NCBI GenBank assembly: GCA_035505955.1
Contig: DATJQH010000049.1
Span: 1-23,436, forward strand
Reading direction: 5' to 3'
DNA: 23,436 nucleotides
From: Fen-999 sp035505955
Lineage (GTDB): Bacteria; Pseudomonadota; Gammaproteobacteria; Burkholderiales; Rhodocyclaceae
Under the pieces are notes generated by a model that was not told the DNA's origin, made no database searches, and saw only the letters and a list, made by a program, of their open reading frames with translations. Shown here one piece after another: positions 1 to 9,221 of this stretch. Every line of letters begins with the position of its first letter. The first letter of the stretch is position 1. Made by a program: the position numbers and the translations under genes.

Positions 1-1
1 C

Positions 2-40
2 GGGCCGAAGAAGAATCCGCTCGACGACCTGTTCGGATAA
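2..40 (+). CDS. C-terminal end of an unidentified upstream gene (partial)
   Basis: An open frame enters from the left edge and ends with TAA at 38-40. Its last residues read GPKKNPLDDLFG. The Lys/Asn/Pro stretch followed by an acidic-hydrophobic tail looks like a genuine protein C-terminus, and the ppk2 start follows 8 bases later in the same direction. Only 12 codons are visible, so the product cannot be named and the frame could be a chance opening. Confidence 0.35.
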   Translation, partial: GPKKNPLDDLFG

Positions 41-48
41 TCCAGTCC

Positions 49-1146
49 ATGCGCAAGCCCGCGACCGCAACTGCCACGCAGACATCGACCAGACGTCGCA
101 CCGGCGTGCGGCCGACCGCCGCCGGCGACATCGGCCCGACGTCGCCGCCCGCGCGGGTGGAGGCGCACGCTGTCGCCGAGGCCACTGAGGGCGCCCGCAG
201 CCGGCGCCTGAATGCCATTCGGGAAATCGTCGCCGCGCTGCCGAACCGGGAGGCGATCGGTCTGCTCAGGACCGTGCTCAAGGAACAGCGCGCACTGGCC
301 GAAATGGCCGACATCAATCCGGACGGCGAACTCAACCCCGACTGGCGCGATGGCGGCTATCCGTACAAGAACCTGATGTCGCGCAAGAGCTACGAGCGCC
401 AGAAATACCGCCTGCAGGTTGAGCTGCTCAAGCTCCAGGCCTGGATCAAGGAAACCGGCCAGCGTGTGGTGATCCTGTTCGAGGGCCGCGACGCCGCCGG
501 CAAGGGCGGCACCATCAAGCGCTTCATGGAACACCTGAATCCGCGCGGCGCCCACGTCGTGGCGCTGGAAAAACCCAGCGAGGTCGAGCGCGGCCAGTGG
601 TACTTCCAGCGCTACGCGCAGCACCTGCCCACGGCCGGCGAGGTCGTCTTCTTCGACCGCTCCTGGTACAACCGCGCCGGCGTTGAGCGCGTGATGGGTT
701 TCTGTTCTGATGGCGAGTACACGGAGTTCATGCGCCAGGCGCCCGAATTCGAGCGCATGCTGGTGCGCCAGGGCATCCACCTGATCAAGTTCTGGTTCTC
801 GGTGAGCCGCGAGGAGCAGCGCCGCCGTTTCAAGGAGCGCAAGGTGCATCCGCTCAAGCAGTGGAAGCTGTCGCCGATCGACCTCGCCTCGCTCGACAAG
901 TGGCAGGAATACACGCGCGCCAAGGAAGCCATGTTCTTCTACACTGATACGGCCGACGCGCCCTGGACGGTGATCAAGTCGGATTGCAAGAAGCGCGCGC
1001 GCCTGAACGCCCTGCGCTACGTGCTGCATCGCCTGCCCTACGCAAACAAGGATCCGGAACGCATCGGCCCGCTCGATTCCCTGATCGTCGGCCGCGCCAA
1101 CGTCGTCTACGAGCGCGGCGAAAAGCAGGGCGTGCCCATCCTCTGA
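49..1146 (+). CDS. ppk2: Polyphosphate kinase 2, class I (PPK2)
   Basis: A 365-residue protein of the PPK2 family, which transfers phosphate between polyphosphate and nucleoside diphosphates (mainly NDP to NTP in this one-domain class) in the cytoplasm. Visible motifs are the Walker A loop GRDAAGKGG at residues 146-154, the Walker B-type FFDRSWYNRAG at 201-211, and the basic lid segment RRFKERKVHPLKQWKLS at about 259-275. The one-domain length and these motifs fit class I. The first 90 or so residues are not part of the kinase core; residues 1-50 are rich in Thr, Ala, Arg and Pro and look disordered. The ATG at 49 has no clear Shine-Dalgarno sequence, so a later start cannot be excluded. The stop overlaps the next gene's start (TGATG), suggesting a two-gene unit. 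Confidence 0.93.
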   Translation: MRKPATATATQTSTRRRTGVRPTAAGDIGPTSPPARVEAHAVAEATEGARSRRLNAIREIVAALPNREAIGLLRTVLKEQRALAEMADINPDGELNPDWRDGGYPYKNLMSRKSYERQKYRLQVELLKLQAWIKETGQRVVILFEGRDAAGKGGTIKRFMEHLNPRGAHVVALEKPSEVERGQWYFQRYAQHLPTAGEVVFFDRSWYNRAGVERVMGFCSDGEYTEFMRQAPEFERMLVRQGIHLIKFWFSVSREEQRRRFKERKVHPLKQWKLSPIDLASLDKWQEYTRAKEAMFFYTDTADAPWTVIKSDCKKRARLNALRYVLHRLPYANKDPERIGPLDSLIVGRANVVYERGEKQGVPIL

Positions 1147-2156
1147 TGGCGATGGACGAACGCCGCCTGCGGATCGTCGCCTGGGTCCTCGCTGGCCTGG
1201 CGTTGACGCTCGTCCTGGCCGTGCACCTGTTGCCGGCGCTGATGGCCGGGCTGCTGGTCTACGAACTCGTGCATCTGACGGCGCCGCTGCTGCAGCGCCG
1301 CCTGACCAGCCAGCGCGCCAAGCTGGCGGCGATCGGCCTGCTCGCGGCCACGATGATCGTCGTGGTGGCGCTGGGCGTCGTCACGCTGGTGCGCATCTTC
1401 CAGAGCGATGTCGGCAGCATGCAGGGCCTCACGTCGCGCCTGGCGGAAATCCTGGAAGGTTCGCGCCAGTCGCTGCCCGCCTGGCTCGCCGCTTCGCTGC
1501 CCGACAACGTCGATGCGCTGAAGGATGCCTTCGCGCGCTGGCTGCGCGAGCATGGCGCCGAACTGCAGCTGGCCGGCAAGCACGCCGCACGCGGTTTCGT
1601 GCACCTGCTGTTCGGCCTCGTCATCGGCGCCATCATTGCAATGCGCGAGGAAGCCGTCGTCGGTGCGACCATGAAGCCGCTGGCGGCGGCGCTGGCCGAG
1701 CGCGCGCGCCGGCTGGCCGAAGCCTTCCGCCGCATCGTCTTCGCCCAGGTGCGCATCTCCGCGATCAACACCGCGCTCACTGCCTGCTACCTCGTGGTCG
1801 TGCTGCCGTTGCTCGACGTGCACCTGCCGCTGACGAAAACGCTGATTGCCATCTGCTTCATCGCCGGCCTGATTCCCGTGCTCGGGAACCTGATCTCGAA
1901 TACCGTGATCGTCGTCGTCAGCCTGGCGCACTCGGCGGACATTGCGGTGGCGTCGCTCGTCTTCCTCGTCGTCATCCACAAGCTCGAGTATTTCCTCAAC
2001 GCCCGCATCGTCGGCGGCCAGATCGCCGCCAAGGCGTGGGAACTGCTGCTCGCGATGCTGACGATGGAAGCGGCCTTCGGCCTGCCGGGCCTGATCGCGG
2101 CCCCGGTCTACTACGCCTACCTCAAGTGCGAACTGCGCGACGCCGGGATGATCTAG
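1146..2156 (+). CDS. AI-2E family transporter / permease (PF01594-like)
   Basis: A 336-residue polytopic inner-membrane protein with about eight hydrophobic segments. Two lie at the N-terminus (about residues 8-45), one near 60-82, then a soluble Ala/Arg/Glu-rich stretch, then a cluster in the second half. The segment containing FIAGLIPVLGNLISN followed by HKLEYFLNARIVG is the family signature. Members are named after a proposed autoinducer-2 exporter, but several function as ion antiporters or have no known substrate, so the substrate here is unknown. The open frame extends upstream to 984, but that part overlaps ppk2. The ATG at 1146 overlaps the ppk2 TGA, giving a 336-residue protein of normal family length. 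The stop is shared with the convergent aldolase gene through the palindrome CTAG at 2153-2156. Confidence 0.88.
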   Translation: MAMDERRLRIVAWVLAGLALTLVLAVHLLPALMAGLLVYELVHLTAPLLQRRLTSQRAKLAAIGLLAATMIVVVALGVVTLVRIFQSDVGSMQGLTSRLAEILEGSRQSLPAWLAASLPDNVDALKDAFARWLREHGAELQLAGKHAARGFVHLLFGLVIGAIIAMREEAVVGATMKPLAAALAERARRLAEAFRRIVFAQVRISAINTALTACYLVVVLPLLDVHLPLTKTLIAICFIAGLIPVLGNLISNTVIVVVSLAHSADIAVASLVFLVVIHKLEYFLNARIVGGQIAAKAWELLLAMLTMEAAFGLPGLIAAPVYYAYLKCELRDAGMI

Positions 2157-2791
2157 TCCTGGCGGCCGTAGTCGGCGAACTTCCCCAGCACGCGCTTCAT
2201 CTCGACATCCGACAGCAGTTGCGGCGCGCCGATTTGCAGCACGCGCCAGTACTGCTCGCATAACGATTCCAATTCGACCGCCAGCGCCAGCGCGTGGTCG
2301 AGGTCGCGCCCGAACAACACCATGCCGTGATGCGCCATCAGGCAGGCGCAGCGGCCATCGAGGGCGCGCAGGATTGCGTCGGAGAGTTCCTGGCTGCCAA
2401 ATGTCGCGTAGTCGGCGCAGCGCACGTCGCTGCCGCCGAAGCGCGCCACCATGTAATGGAACGGCGGAATCGCACAGCCCATGCAGGCGAGACTGACCGC
2501 GAACGGCGCATGCGCATGCACGACGGCGCCGGCCTCCGGCCGCGCAGCATAGATGTCGCGATGGAAGCGCCACTCCGACGACGGCTTGCGGCGTCCCTCG
2601 GCACGGCCGTCGAGGCCCATGAACACGACATCGTCCGCCACACAGGCATCGTAGGCCATGCCGGTCGGCGTAATCAGGAAACCGTCGCGCCGGCGCACGC
2701 TGACGTTGCCCGCTGCGCCGCGGTTCAGGCGTTCCGCGTTCATCCCCCGCGCCGTGGCGAGCACGGCCGCTTTCAGTTCGAGGTCGCTCAT
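2153..2791 (-). CDS. Class II aldolase, FucA-type; probable Ald2 of 5-deoxypentulose-phosphate salvage
   Basis: A 212-residue zinc-dependent class II aldolase. The residues that bind metal and act in E. coli L-fuculose-1-phosphate aldolase appear at nearly the same numbers: Glu73 in SSEWRFH, His92 and His94 in VVHAH, His155 in AHHG, and Tyr113 in FHYM. The phosphate-binding segments GAAGNVSVR and ITPTGMAYD are also present. This pattern fits an aldolase better than methylthioribulose-1-phosphate dehydratase (MtnB), which has the same fold. The start ATG at 2791 overlaps the mtnA stop (ATGA), so the two are coupled. With MtnA upstream, the inferred reaction is cleavage of 5-(methylthio)ribulose-1-phosphate or 5-deoxyribulose-1-phosphate to DHAP plus a small aldehyde. 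The fold assignment is strong; the physiological substrate is inference. Confidence 0.85.
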   Translation of the reverse strand: MSDLELKAAVLATARGMNAERLNRGAAGNVSVRRRDGFLITPTGMAYDACVADDVVFMGLDGRAEGRRKPSSEWRFHRDIYAARPEAGAVVHAHAPFAVSLACMGCAIPPFHYMVARFGGSDVRCADYATFGSQELSDAILRALDGRCACLMAHHGMVLFGRDLDHALALAVELESLCEQYWRVLQIGAPQLLSDVEMKRVLGKFADYGRQD

Positions 2792-3782
2792 CGCTCAATG
2801 GCCGCCAGGCTGTTGGCAGAGAAGATGCCCTGTTCGGTGATGATGCCTGAAATAAGTTGCGCCGGCGTGACATCGAAGGCGGGGTTCGCGATTGGCGTAC
2901 CACCGGGGCTGACTTTCGCGCCGTGGCCGAACTCGGCGGCGTCGCGTTCCTCGATCGGGATCGCGGCGCCGTCAGGACAGGCGAAGTCGATCGTGGACAC
3001 CGGCGCGGCGACGTAGAAGGGAACGCCATGGGCCCGCGCGGCGAGCGCCTTGAGATAGGTACCGACCTTGTTCGCGGTGTCGCCGTTGGCCGCGATGCGG
3101 TCCGCGCCGACGATCACGAGATCGACCCTGCCCTGCATCATCAGCAGCCCTGCCGCGTTGTCCGCAATCAGCGTGTGCGCGACGCCGGCCTGCGCCAGTT
3201 CCCAGGCCGTGAGCAGACCCTGGTTGCGCGGTCGCGTTTCCGAGACCCAGACGTGCACGTCGATGCCGGCGCCATGTGCCGCGTAAATCGGCGCGATGGC
3301 AGTGCCGTGCGCTACCGTCGCGAGCCAGCCGGCGTTGCAGTGGGTCATCGCCTGCACCGGCCGACTCCGCGAGGCTTGCAGGAGCGGCAAGCCATGACGG
3401 CCGATGGCCGCGTTGGCTTCCTCGTCTTCGTTTGCGATGGCGCGGGCTTCCTGCCACGCCACAACCTGGCGTACCACGGGGGCTGACTCTTGAAGAGCGC
3501 GGCGCATGCGCTCCAGCGCCCAGCGCAAGTTGATCGCAGTCGGCCGCGTCGCCGCCAGGGTATCGATCGCGCGTTCGAGCGGTATGCCCTGGGCGAGCGC
3601 CAGCGCGATGCCGTAGGCGGCCGTGGCGCCGATCAACGGCGCACCGCGCACCTGCATGCCGCGGATCGCGTGCGCCGCCTCATCGAGCGTCGTCAGTCGA
3701 ACGAACGCCGTCTCGTTCGGCAGTCTGGTCTGATCGAGGATGAGGACTGCACCACCATCCTCGCAGATGGTGCGCAGGTCGT

Positions 3783-3786
<4 letters not shown>
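2788..3786 (-). CDS. mtnA: S-methyl-5-thioribose-1-phosphate isomerase (MtnA)
   Basis: A 332-residue aldose-ketose isomerase of the eIF2B-related family, converting 5-methylthioribose-1-phosphate (and in some organisms 5-deoxyribose-1-phosphate) to the ribulose form. Family landmarks are MQVRGAPLIGATAAYG (44-59), MTHCNAG with the catalytic Cys150, ETRPRNQG (183-190), VGADRIAANGDTANKVGTY with the acid Asp229, and the C-terminal NPAFDVTP. An ATG-initiated frame begins at 3837, but its first 17 residues lie inside secA and look unlike the family. I prefer TTG at 3786, which overlaps the secA TGA as TTGA and gives the usual N-terminus just before ILDQTRLP. No promoter room exists, so expression probably depends on secA. 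Two copies of the dispersed 21-bp repeat lie within this gene. Confidence 0.88.
2894..2914 (+). repeat. Dispersed 21-bp repeat, copy 1 (in mtnA)
   Basis: GGCGTACCACCGGGGCTGAC plus T; one mismatch to the consensus GGCGTACCACGGGGGCTGAC-T and followed by TT as in copy 4. In mtnA it is read as KVSPGGTP near residue 291. Confidence 0.7.
3468..3488 (+). repeat. Dispersed 21-bp repeat, copy 2 (in mtnA)
   Basis: Exact consensus, 21/21 identical to copy 4. It is read in a different frame from copy 1, as QESAPVVRQ near residue 100 of MtnA. Confidence 0.8.
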
Positions 3787-6521
<2,735 letters not shown>

Positions 6522-6551
6522 GGTTGGGCGCCCTAATTTGGCAAAACGCGG

Positions 6552-6560
6552 ATTTTAGCA
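6552..6560 (-). promoter_or_regulatory. Candidate extended -10 promoter element for secA
   Basis: Read on the - strand this is TGCTAAAAT, close to the extended -10 consensus TGnTATAAT, 31 bases upstream of the secA ATG. It is in the only non-coding gap before secA. No convincing -35 hexamer is seen, as expected for an extended -10 site. The upstream end overlaps the arm of a hairpin (6558-6588). Assigned by pattern only. Confidence 0.45.
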
Positions 6561-6588
6561 TGCGGGGTCGGGCCGACTGCCCGCATGC
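6558..6588. terminator. Hairpin between the M23 peptidase gene and secA
   Basis: The perfect 9-bp inverted repeat GCATGCGGG (6558-6566) / CCCGCATGC (6580-6588) encloses a second one, GTCGG (6567-6571) / CCGAC (6573-6577). Together they form an almost continuous 14-bp hairpin with a 2-base bulge. It lies 12 bases beyond the M23 stop codon, so it may terminate or stabilise that transcript. A proper U-tract is lacking (TAAAAT follows on the - strand), so efficient intrinsic termination is doubtful. Confidence 0.5.
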
Positions 6589-6600
6589 CCAGCCAGCTGC

Positions 6601-7551
6601 CTAGCGGCGCTGCGCGGACCGGTGGCCGTTCGCCTGCGCCATTTGCAGGAAACGATTCGGATTCTGGGCGACGCCCCGGATGCGCACCTCGAAATGCAGG
6701 TGCGGCCCTGTCGAACGGCCGGTCGTGCCCACCTCACCGATCACCTGGCCACGCTTCACCAGCGCGCCCGGCTGCACCAGCGTCTTCGACAAATGCGCGT
6801 AGCGGGTGACGAGGTCGTCGCCGTGGTCGATGTCGATCATGTTGCCGTAGCTGGGATGGCGTTCGACGTTGACCACGACCCCGGCAGCGGCGGAATGGAC
6901 GGGGACGCCGATCTCGGCAGGAAAATCCACGCCCGCATGCATTGCGGATTCGCCCGTGAACGGATCGACCCGCCAGCCGAACGACGACGCATTCCAGCTC
7001 GATTCAATGGGCAGCGAAGTCGGTAACTGCTTCTTGCGGATGCGCTCGTCGAGCAGTTGGCTCTCCAGCAGCGACATCGAGTCAGTCTTGGCCTCGAGCT
7101 GGTGCGCCAGCAGGTCCACGGCCTGGCCCAAGTCCTCCGCCGAGAGCGGGGAGGCCTTGATCAGCGGACCCCCGCGGCCGTCTTTGGTCACCGTCGCGGT
7201 AACGCCGATTTCTTCCCGCTTGACGCCCGCCAGGCTCGCCAGCCGGTCGCCCATGGAATCAAGGCGCATGAGTTGGGCCTGCATCTCGCCCAACCGAACG
7301 GCCATGGCGTTCAGGTTCTCGCGCACTTTCTCGCGGCTGGCACGCGTGTTCTCGGCCATCGTCGCCTGCACCATCTCCTGCAGGAAGGGCAGTTGCATCT
7401 CCGCAGCGTGACGCACGGTCAGGTAGGAGAACAGCGACGACAGGACGATGATGAGGACGAGCACGGCAACACCCACCAGCGCGAGGTGCCGGCCGGTGAG
7501 AACAATCGTTCTTGCAGTTGCCAGTTTGTCGGAGACGACAATAATATGCAC
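6601..7551 (-). CDS. M23 family metallopeptidase (LytM domain), membrane-anchored
   Basis: A 316-residue protein with a short cytoplasmic N-terminus, one transmembrane helix (about 23-45), a charged, probably coiled-coil region (about 55-110), and a C-terminal LytM/peptidase M23 domain (about 185-300). The zinc ligands and catalytic histidines are intact: His205 and Asp209 in HAGVDF, His253 in YAHLS, and His284 and His286 in HLHFEV. It is therefore predicted to be an active peptidoglycan endopeptidase facing the periplasm, not a degenerate EnvC/NlpD-type activator. The start is GTG at 7551, chosen because AGGAG (7563-7559) sits 7 bases upstream. It is divergent from dciA with a 35-bp gap and precedes secA. 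Its target bond is unknown. Confidence 0.93.
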   Translation of the reverse strand: MHIIVVSDKLATARTIVLTGRHLALVGVAVLVLIIVLSSLFSYLTVRHAAEMQLPFLQEMVQATMAENTRASREKVRENLNAMAVRLGEMQAQLMRLDSMGDRLASLAGVKREEIGVTATVTKDGRGGPLIKASPLSAEDLGQAVDLLAHQLEAKTDSMSLLESQLLDERIRKKQLPTSLPIESSWNASSFGWRVDPFTGESAMHAGVDFPAEIGVPVHSAAAGVVVNVERHPSYGNMIDIDHGDDLVTRYAHLSKTLVQPGALVKRGQVIGEVGTTGRSTGPHLHFEVRIRGVAQNPNRFLQMAQANGHRSAQRR

Positions 7552-7558
7552 GCTCCAA

Positions 7559-7563
7559 CTCCT
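7559..7563 (-). promoter_or_regulatory. Shine-Dalgarno site of the M23 peptidase gene
   Basis: AGGAG on the - strand, inside GGAAAGGAG, lies 7 bases before GTG 7551. It decides a non-ATG start for this gene. It falls within the 35-bp divergent gap shared with dciA. Confidence 0.7.
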
Positions 7564-7586
7564 TTCCGTCTCGTTGCCGCCCCGTC

Positions 7587-8036
7587 ATGCGTCCGAAGCG
7601 TGGTGCCGCCCGCAGTGTCGAAGCTTGCCTGCTGGATGATTCCGGGCTCGCCCGACTGTCCGCTCATGCCCGGCGCTTGTTGCAACTTCAGCGCCTGTTC
7701 GTCTCCGCCACACCGCTCGCGCGGCAATCGCGCGTTGCCAATCTAAGGCTGGGGAAAATCGTCATTCATGCCGATAACGGCACGGTTGCCACCAAGCTGA
7801 GGCAAATGGAGCCCCGCCTGCTGGGTGTTTTTCGAAATGAGGCATTGGAGGTTACCGGAATTGACATCCGCGTGCAACCGGGGGCCGACGGCCGGTCGAA
7901 AATTCCGCCGGCCAATCCCGCCGGCATTGGCAAGCAGCAGAAGCAATCGCTCACATCGCTCGCCGACGGGCTGACCGACGGCTCCCCGCTCAAGAGCGCA
8001 TTGAATCGGCTGATCGCGAGGTCTAGAGAACGATGA
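7587..8036 (+). CDS. dciA: DciA-family (DUF721) replicative helicase loader homologue
   Basis: A 149-residue protein whose N-terminal half matches the DUF721/DciA pattern. A helix (LSAHARRLLQLQRLF) leads into the strand-rich core RVANLRLGKIVIHADNGTVATKLRQMEPRLLGVFR (about 49-83), then IDIRVQP (about 93-99). The last 50 residues are polar and probably disordered, as in many DciA proteins. DciA helps DnaB-type helicase onto DNA in bacteria lacking DnaC. A DUF721 gene next to secA and the M23 gene is a recurrent arrangement in betaproteobacteria. The ATG at 7587 is the only ATG in frame before the upstream stop; no Shine-Dalgarno is evident. Its 3' end overlaps the convergent small membrane gene by 14 bases. 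Confidence 0.8.
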   Translation: MRPKRGAARSVEACLLDDSGLARLSAHARRLLQLQRLFVSATPLARQSRVANLRLGKIVIHADNGTVATKLRQMEPRLLGVFRNEALEVTGIDIRVQPGADGRSKIPPANPAGIGKQQKQSLTSLADGLTDGSPLKSALNRLIARSRER

Positions 8037-8205
8037 TTCGTTCCAGAAACATCAGTGCCAGGACGATGAGCACGAAGATCAGCGCGTATTTGGCCACGCG
8101 AGCCGACAGCCGGAGGTAGCGCCGGTCTCCGGAAACCAGGTACGCCACGATACCGGCACCGATCGTGATCGCGGTCAGCGCGCCGACGATCCTGAGCAGC
8201 AGCAT
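8023..8205 (-). CDS. Small two-helix membrane protein of unknown function
   Basis: A 60-residue protein with two predicted transmembrane segments (about 3-24 and 38-58) joined by a short basic loop (SGDRRYLRLSARVAKY). The longer frame starting at 8274 lies inside lpxC. The ATG at 8205 is preferred because it overlaps the lpxC TGA as TGATG and begins directly with the first hydrophobic helix. No Shine-Dalgarno is visible, so translation is probably coupled to lpxC. I do not recognise the family. Position as the last gene of the dcw-lpxC unit suggests an envelope role, but that is guilt by association only. Its 3' end overlaps dciA tail-to-tail. Confidence 0.65.
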   Translation of the reverse strand: MLLLRIVGALTAITIGAGIVAYLVSGDRRYLRLSARVAKYALIFVLIVLALMFLERIIVL

Positions 8206-9119
8206 CAGGCAGTCTGCGGGTAGAGGTGGCGCACGGCAGCAACGGCGTCTTCGGGCCGGCTGAACGACACCCACTCCCAGGCGCTCGCATCGGCGAGCAG
8301 TTCCCGCAGCAGTTGGTTGTTCATCGCATGCCCGGACTTGTGCGCACTGAAGGCGCCGAGGAGCGGATGGCCCGCAAGGTAAAGATCGCCGATGGCATCG
8401 AGCACCTTGTGGCGCACGAACTCGTCGGCGACGCGCAGGCCTTCCGCGTTCAGGACGCGGTACTCGTCCATCACGATCACGTTGTCTAGGCTGCCGCCCA
8501 GCGCCAGCCCCTGCGCCCGCAACGCTTCGACGTCCTGGGTGAAGCCGAAGGTGCGCGCACGGGCAATGTCGCGAATGTAGGAATCGTCCGCGAAGTCCAC
8601 CATGACCTTCGTTCCCGACTGGTCGACGGCGGGATGGTTGAACAGGATAGAGAAGGTCAGGCGGAAGCCTTCATAGGGTTCGAGACGCGCCCACTTGTCC
8701 CCTTCGCGCACCTCGACCGCCTTGCGAATCCGGATGAACTTCTTGGCTGCGTTCTGCTCCTCGATTCCCGCCGACTGCAACAGGAACACGAACGGCCCGG
8801 CCGAGCCGTCCAGAATCGGAATTTCGGCGGCGTCGACGTCGACATACACGTTGTCGATGCCGAGTCCCGCGAGCGCCGACATCAGGTGTTCGACCGTGGC
8901 CAGCTTGGCGCCGTCCTTTTCCAGGCACGAGGCCATGCGCGTGTCGCCGACGCTGTAAGGGTTGGCCTTGATGTCGACCGGCGGATCGAGATCGACGCGG
9001 CGGAAAACGATGCCCGTGTTCGTCGCGGCCGGACGCAGTTGCAACGTCACTTTCGCGCCCGAATGCAGGCCGACACCGGTCGCGCGGATCGAGGACTTCA
9101 GGGTGCGTTGCTTCAGCAT
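8205..9119 (-). CDS. lpxC: UDP-3-O-acyl-N-acetylglucosamine deacetylase LpxC
   Basis: A 304-residue zinc amidase for the committed step of lipid A synthesis. The start ATG at 9119 gives MLKQRTLKSSIRATGVGLHSG, matching the standard LpxC N-terminus and the E. coli length of 305. A longer frame from TTG 9143 adds eight residues without a ribosome-binding site and is not preferred. Key motifs are EHLMSAL with Glu77/His78 (E. coli Glu78/His79), ILDGSAGPF, HKVLDAIGDLYLAG with a second zinc His/Asp pair, and AHKSGHAMNN with the catalytic His. It follows ftsZ after a 102-bp gap that holds a large hairpin, and overlaps the small membrane gene at its stop. Confidence 0.97.
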   Translation of the reverse strand: MLKQRTLKSSIRATGVGLHSGAKVTLQLRPAATNTGIVFRRVDLDPPVDIKANPYSVGDTRMASCLEKDGAKLATVEHLMSALAGLGIDNVYVDVDAAEIPILDGSAGPFVFLLQSAGIEEQNAAKKFIRIRKAVEVREGDKWARLEPYEGFRLTFSILFNHPAVDQSGTKVMVDFADDSYIRDIARARTFGFTQDVEALRAQGLALGGSLDNVIVMDEYRVLNAEGLRVADEFVRHKVLDAIGDLYLAGHPLLGAFSAHKSGHAMNNQLLRELLADASAWEWVSFSRPEDAVAAVRHLYPQTA

Positions 9120-9133
9120 TGGCAGGGAACTAG

Positions 9134-9149
9134 TGTGCTGCAAAGCACA
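9134..9149. promoter_or_regulatory. Small hairpin in the lpxC leader
   Basis: The inverted repeat TGTGCT (9134-9139) / AGCACA (9144-9149) with a 4-base loop lies 14 bases upstream of the preferred lpxC ATG, where a Shine-Dalgarno site would be expected nearby but none is seen. It may affect ribosome access or may be incidental. Confidence 0.3.
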
Positions 9150-9170
9150 ATGTTAAACCAATTTTCCGAC

Positions 9171-9212
9171 CCGGGAAGCCCGGGGAGGAGGCGATCCCCC
9201 CGGGCTTCCCGG
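9171..9212. terminator. Perfect 15-bp inverted repeat between ftsZ and lpxC
   Basis: CCGGGAAGCCCGGGG (9171-9185) pairs exactly with CCCCGGGCTTCCCGG (9198-9212) across a 12-base loop. It begins 9 bases after the ftsZ stop. Such a GC-rich stem would fold in the ftsZ-lpxC transcript. It is followed on the - strand by GTCGGAAAATTGG, not a U-run, so it is more likely an mRNA-stabilising or partial terminator element than a strong intrinsic terminator. Confidence 0.6.
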
Positions 9213-9221
9213 ACGTCATGC

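Noticed and set aside
2153..2791. Reading the aldolase as MtnB (methylthioribulose-1-phosphate dehydratase)
   Set aside because: Its residues and spacing (Glu73, His92, His94, Tyr113, His155, ITPTG) follow FucA-type aldolases more closely. The two share a fold, so this remains a secondary possibility.
1107..3029. A 640-codon open frame antisense to the permease, aldolase and mtnA genes
   Set aside because: It crosses several well-supported genes, is rich in Arg/Gln/Asp/His as expected for the reverse frame of G+C-rich coding DNA, and matches no family pattern.
9120..9143. An eight-residue N-terminal extension of LpxC from TTG 9143
   Set aside because: No ribosome-binding site precedes it, it contains the small hairpin, and the family starts at M(L/I)KQRT, which is ATG 9119.
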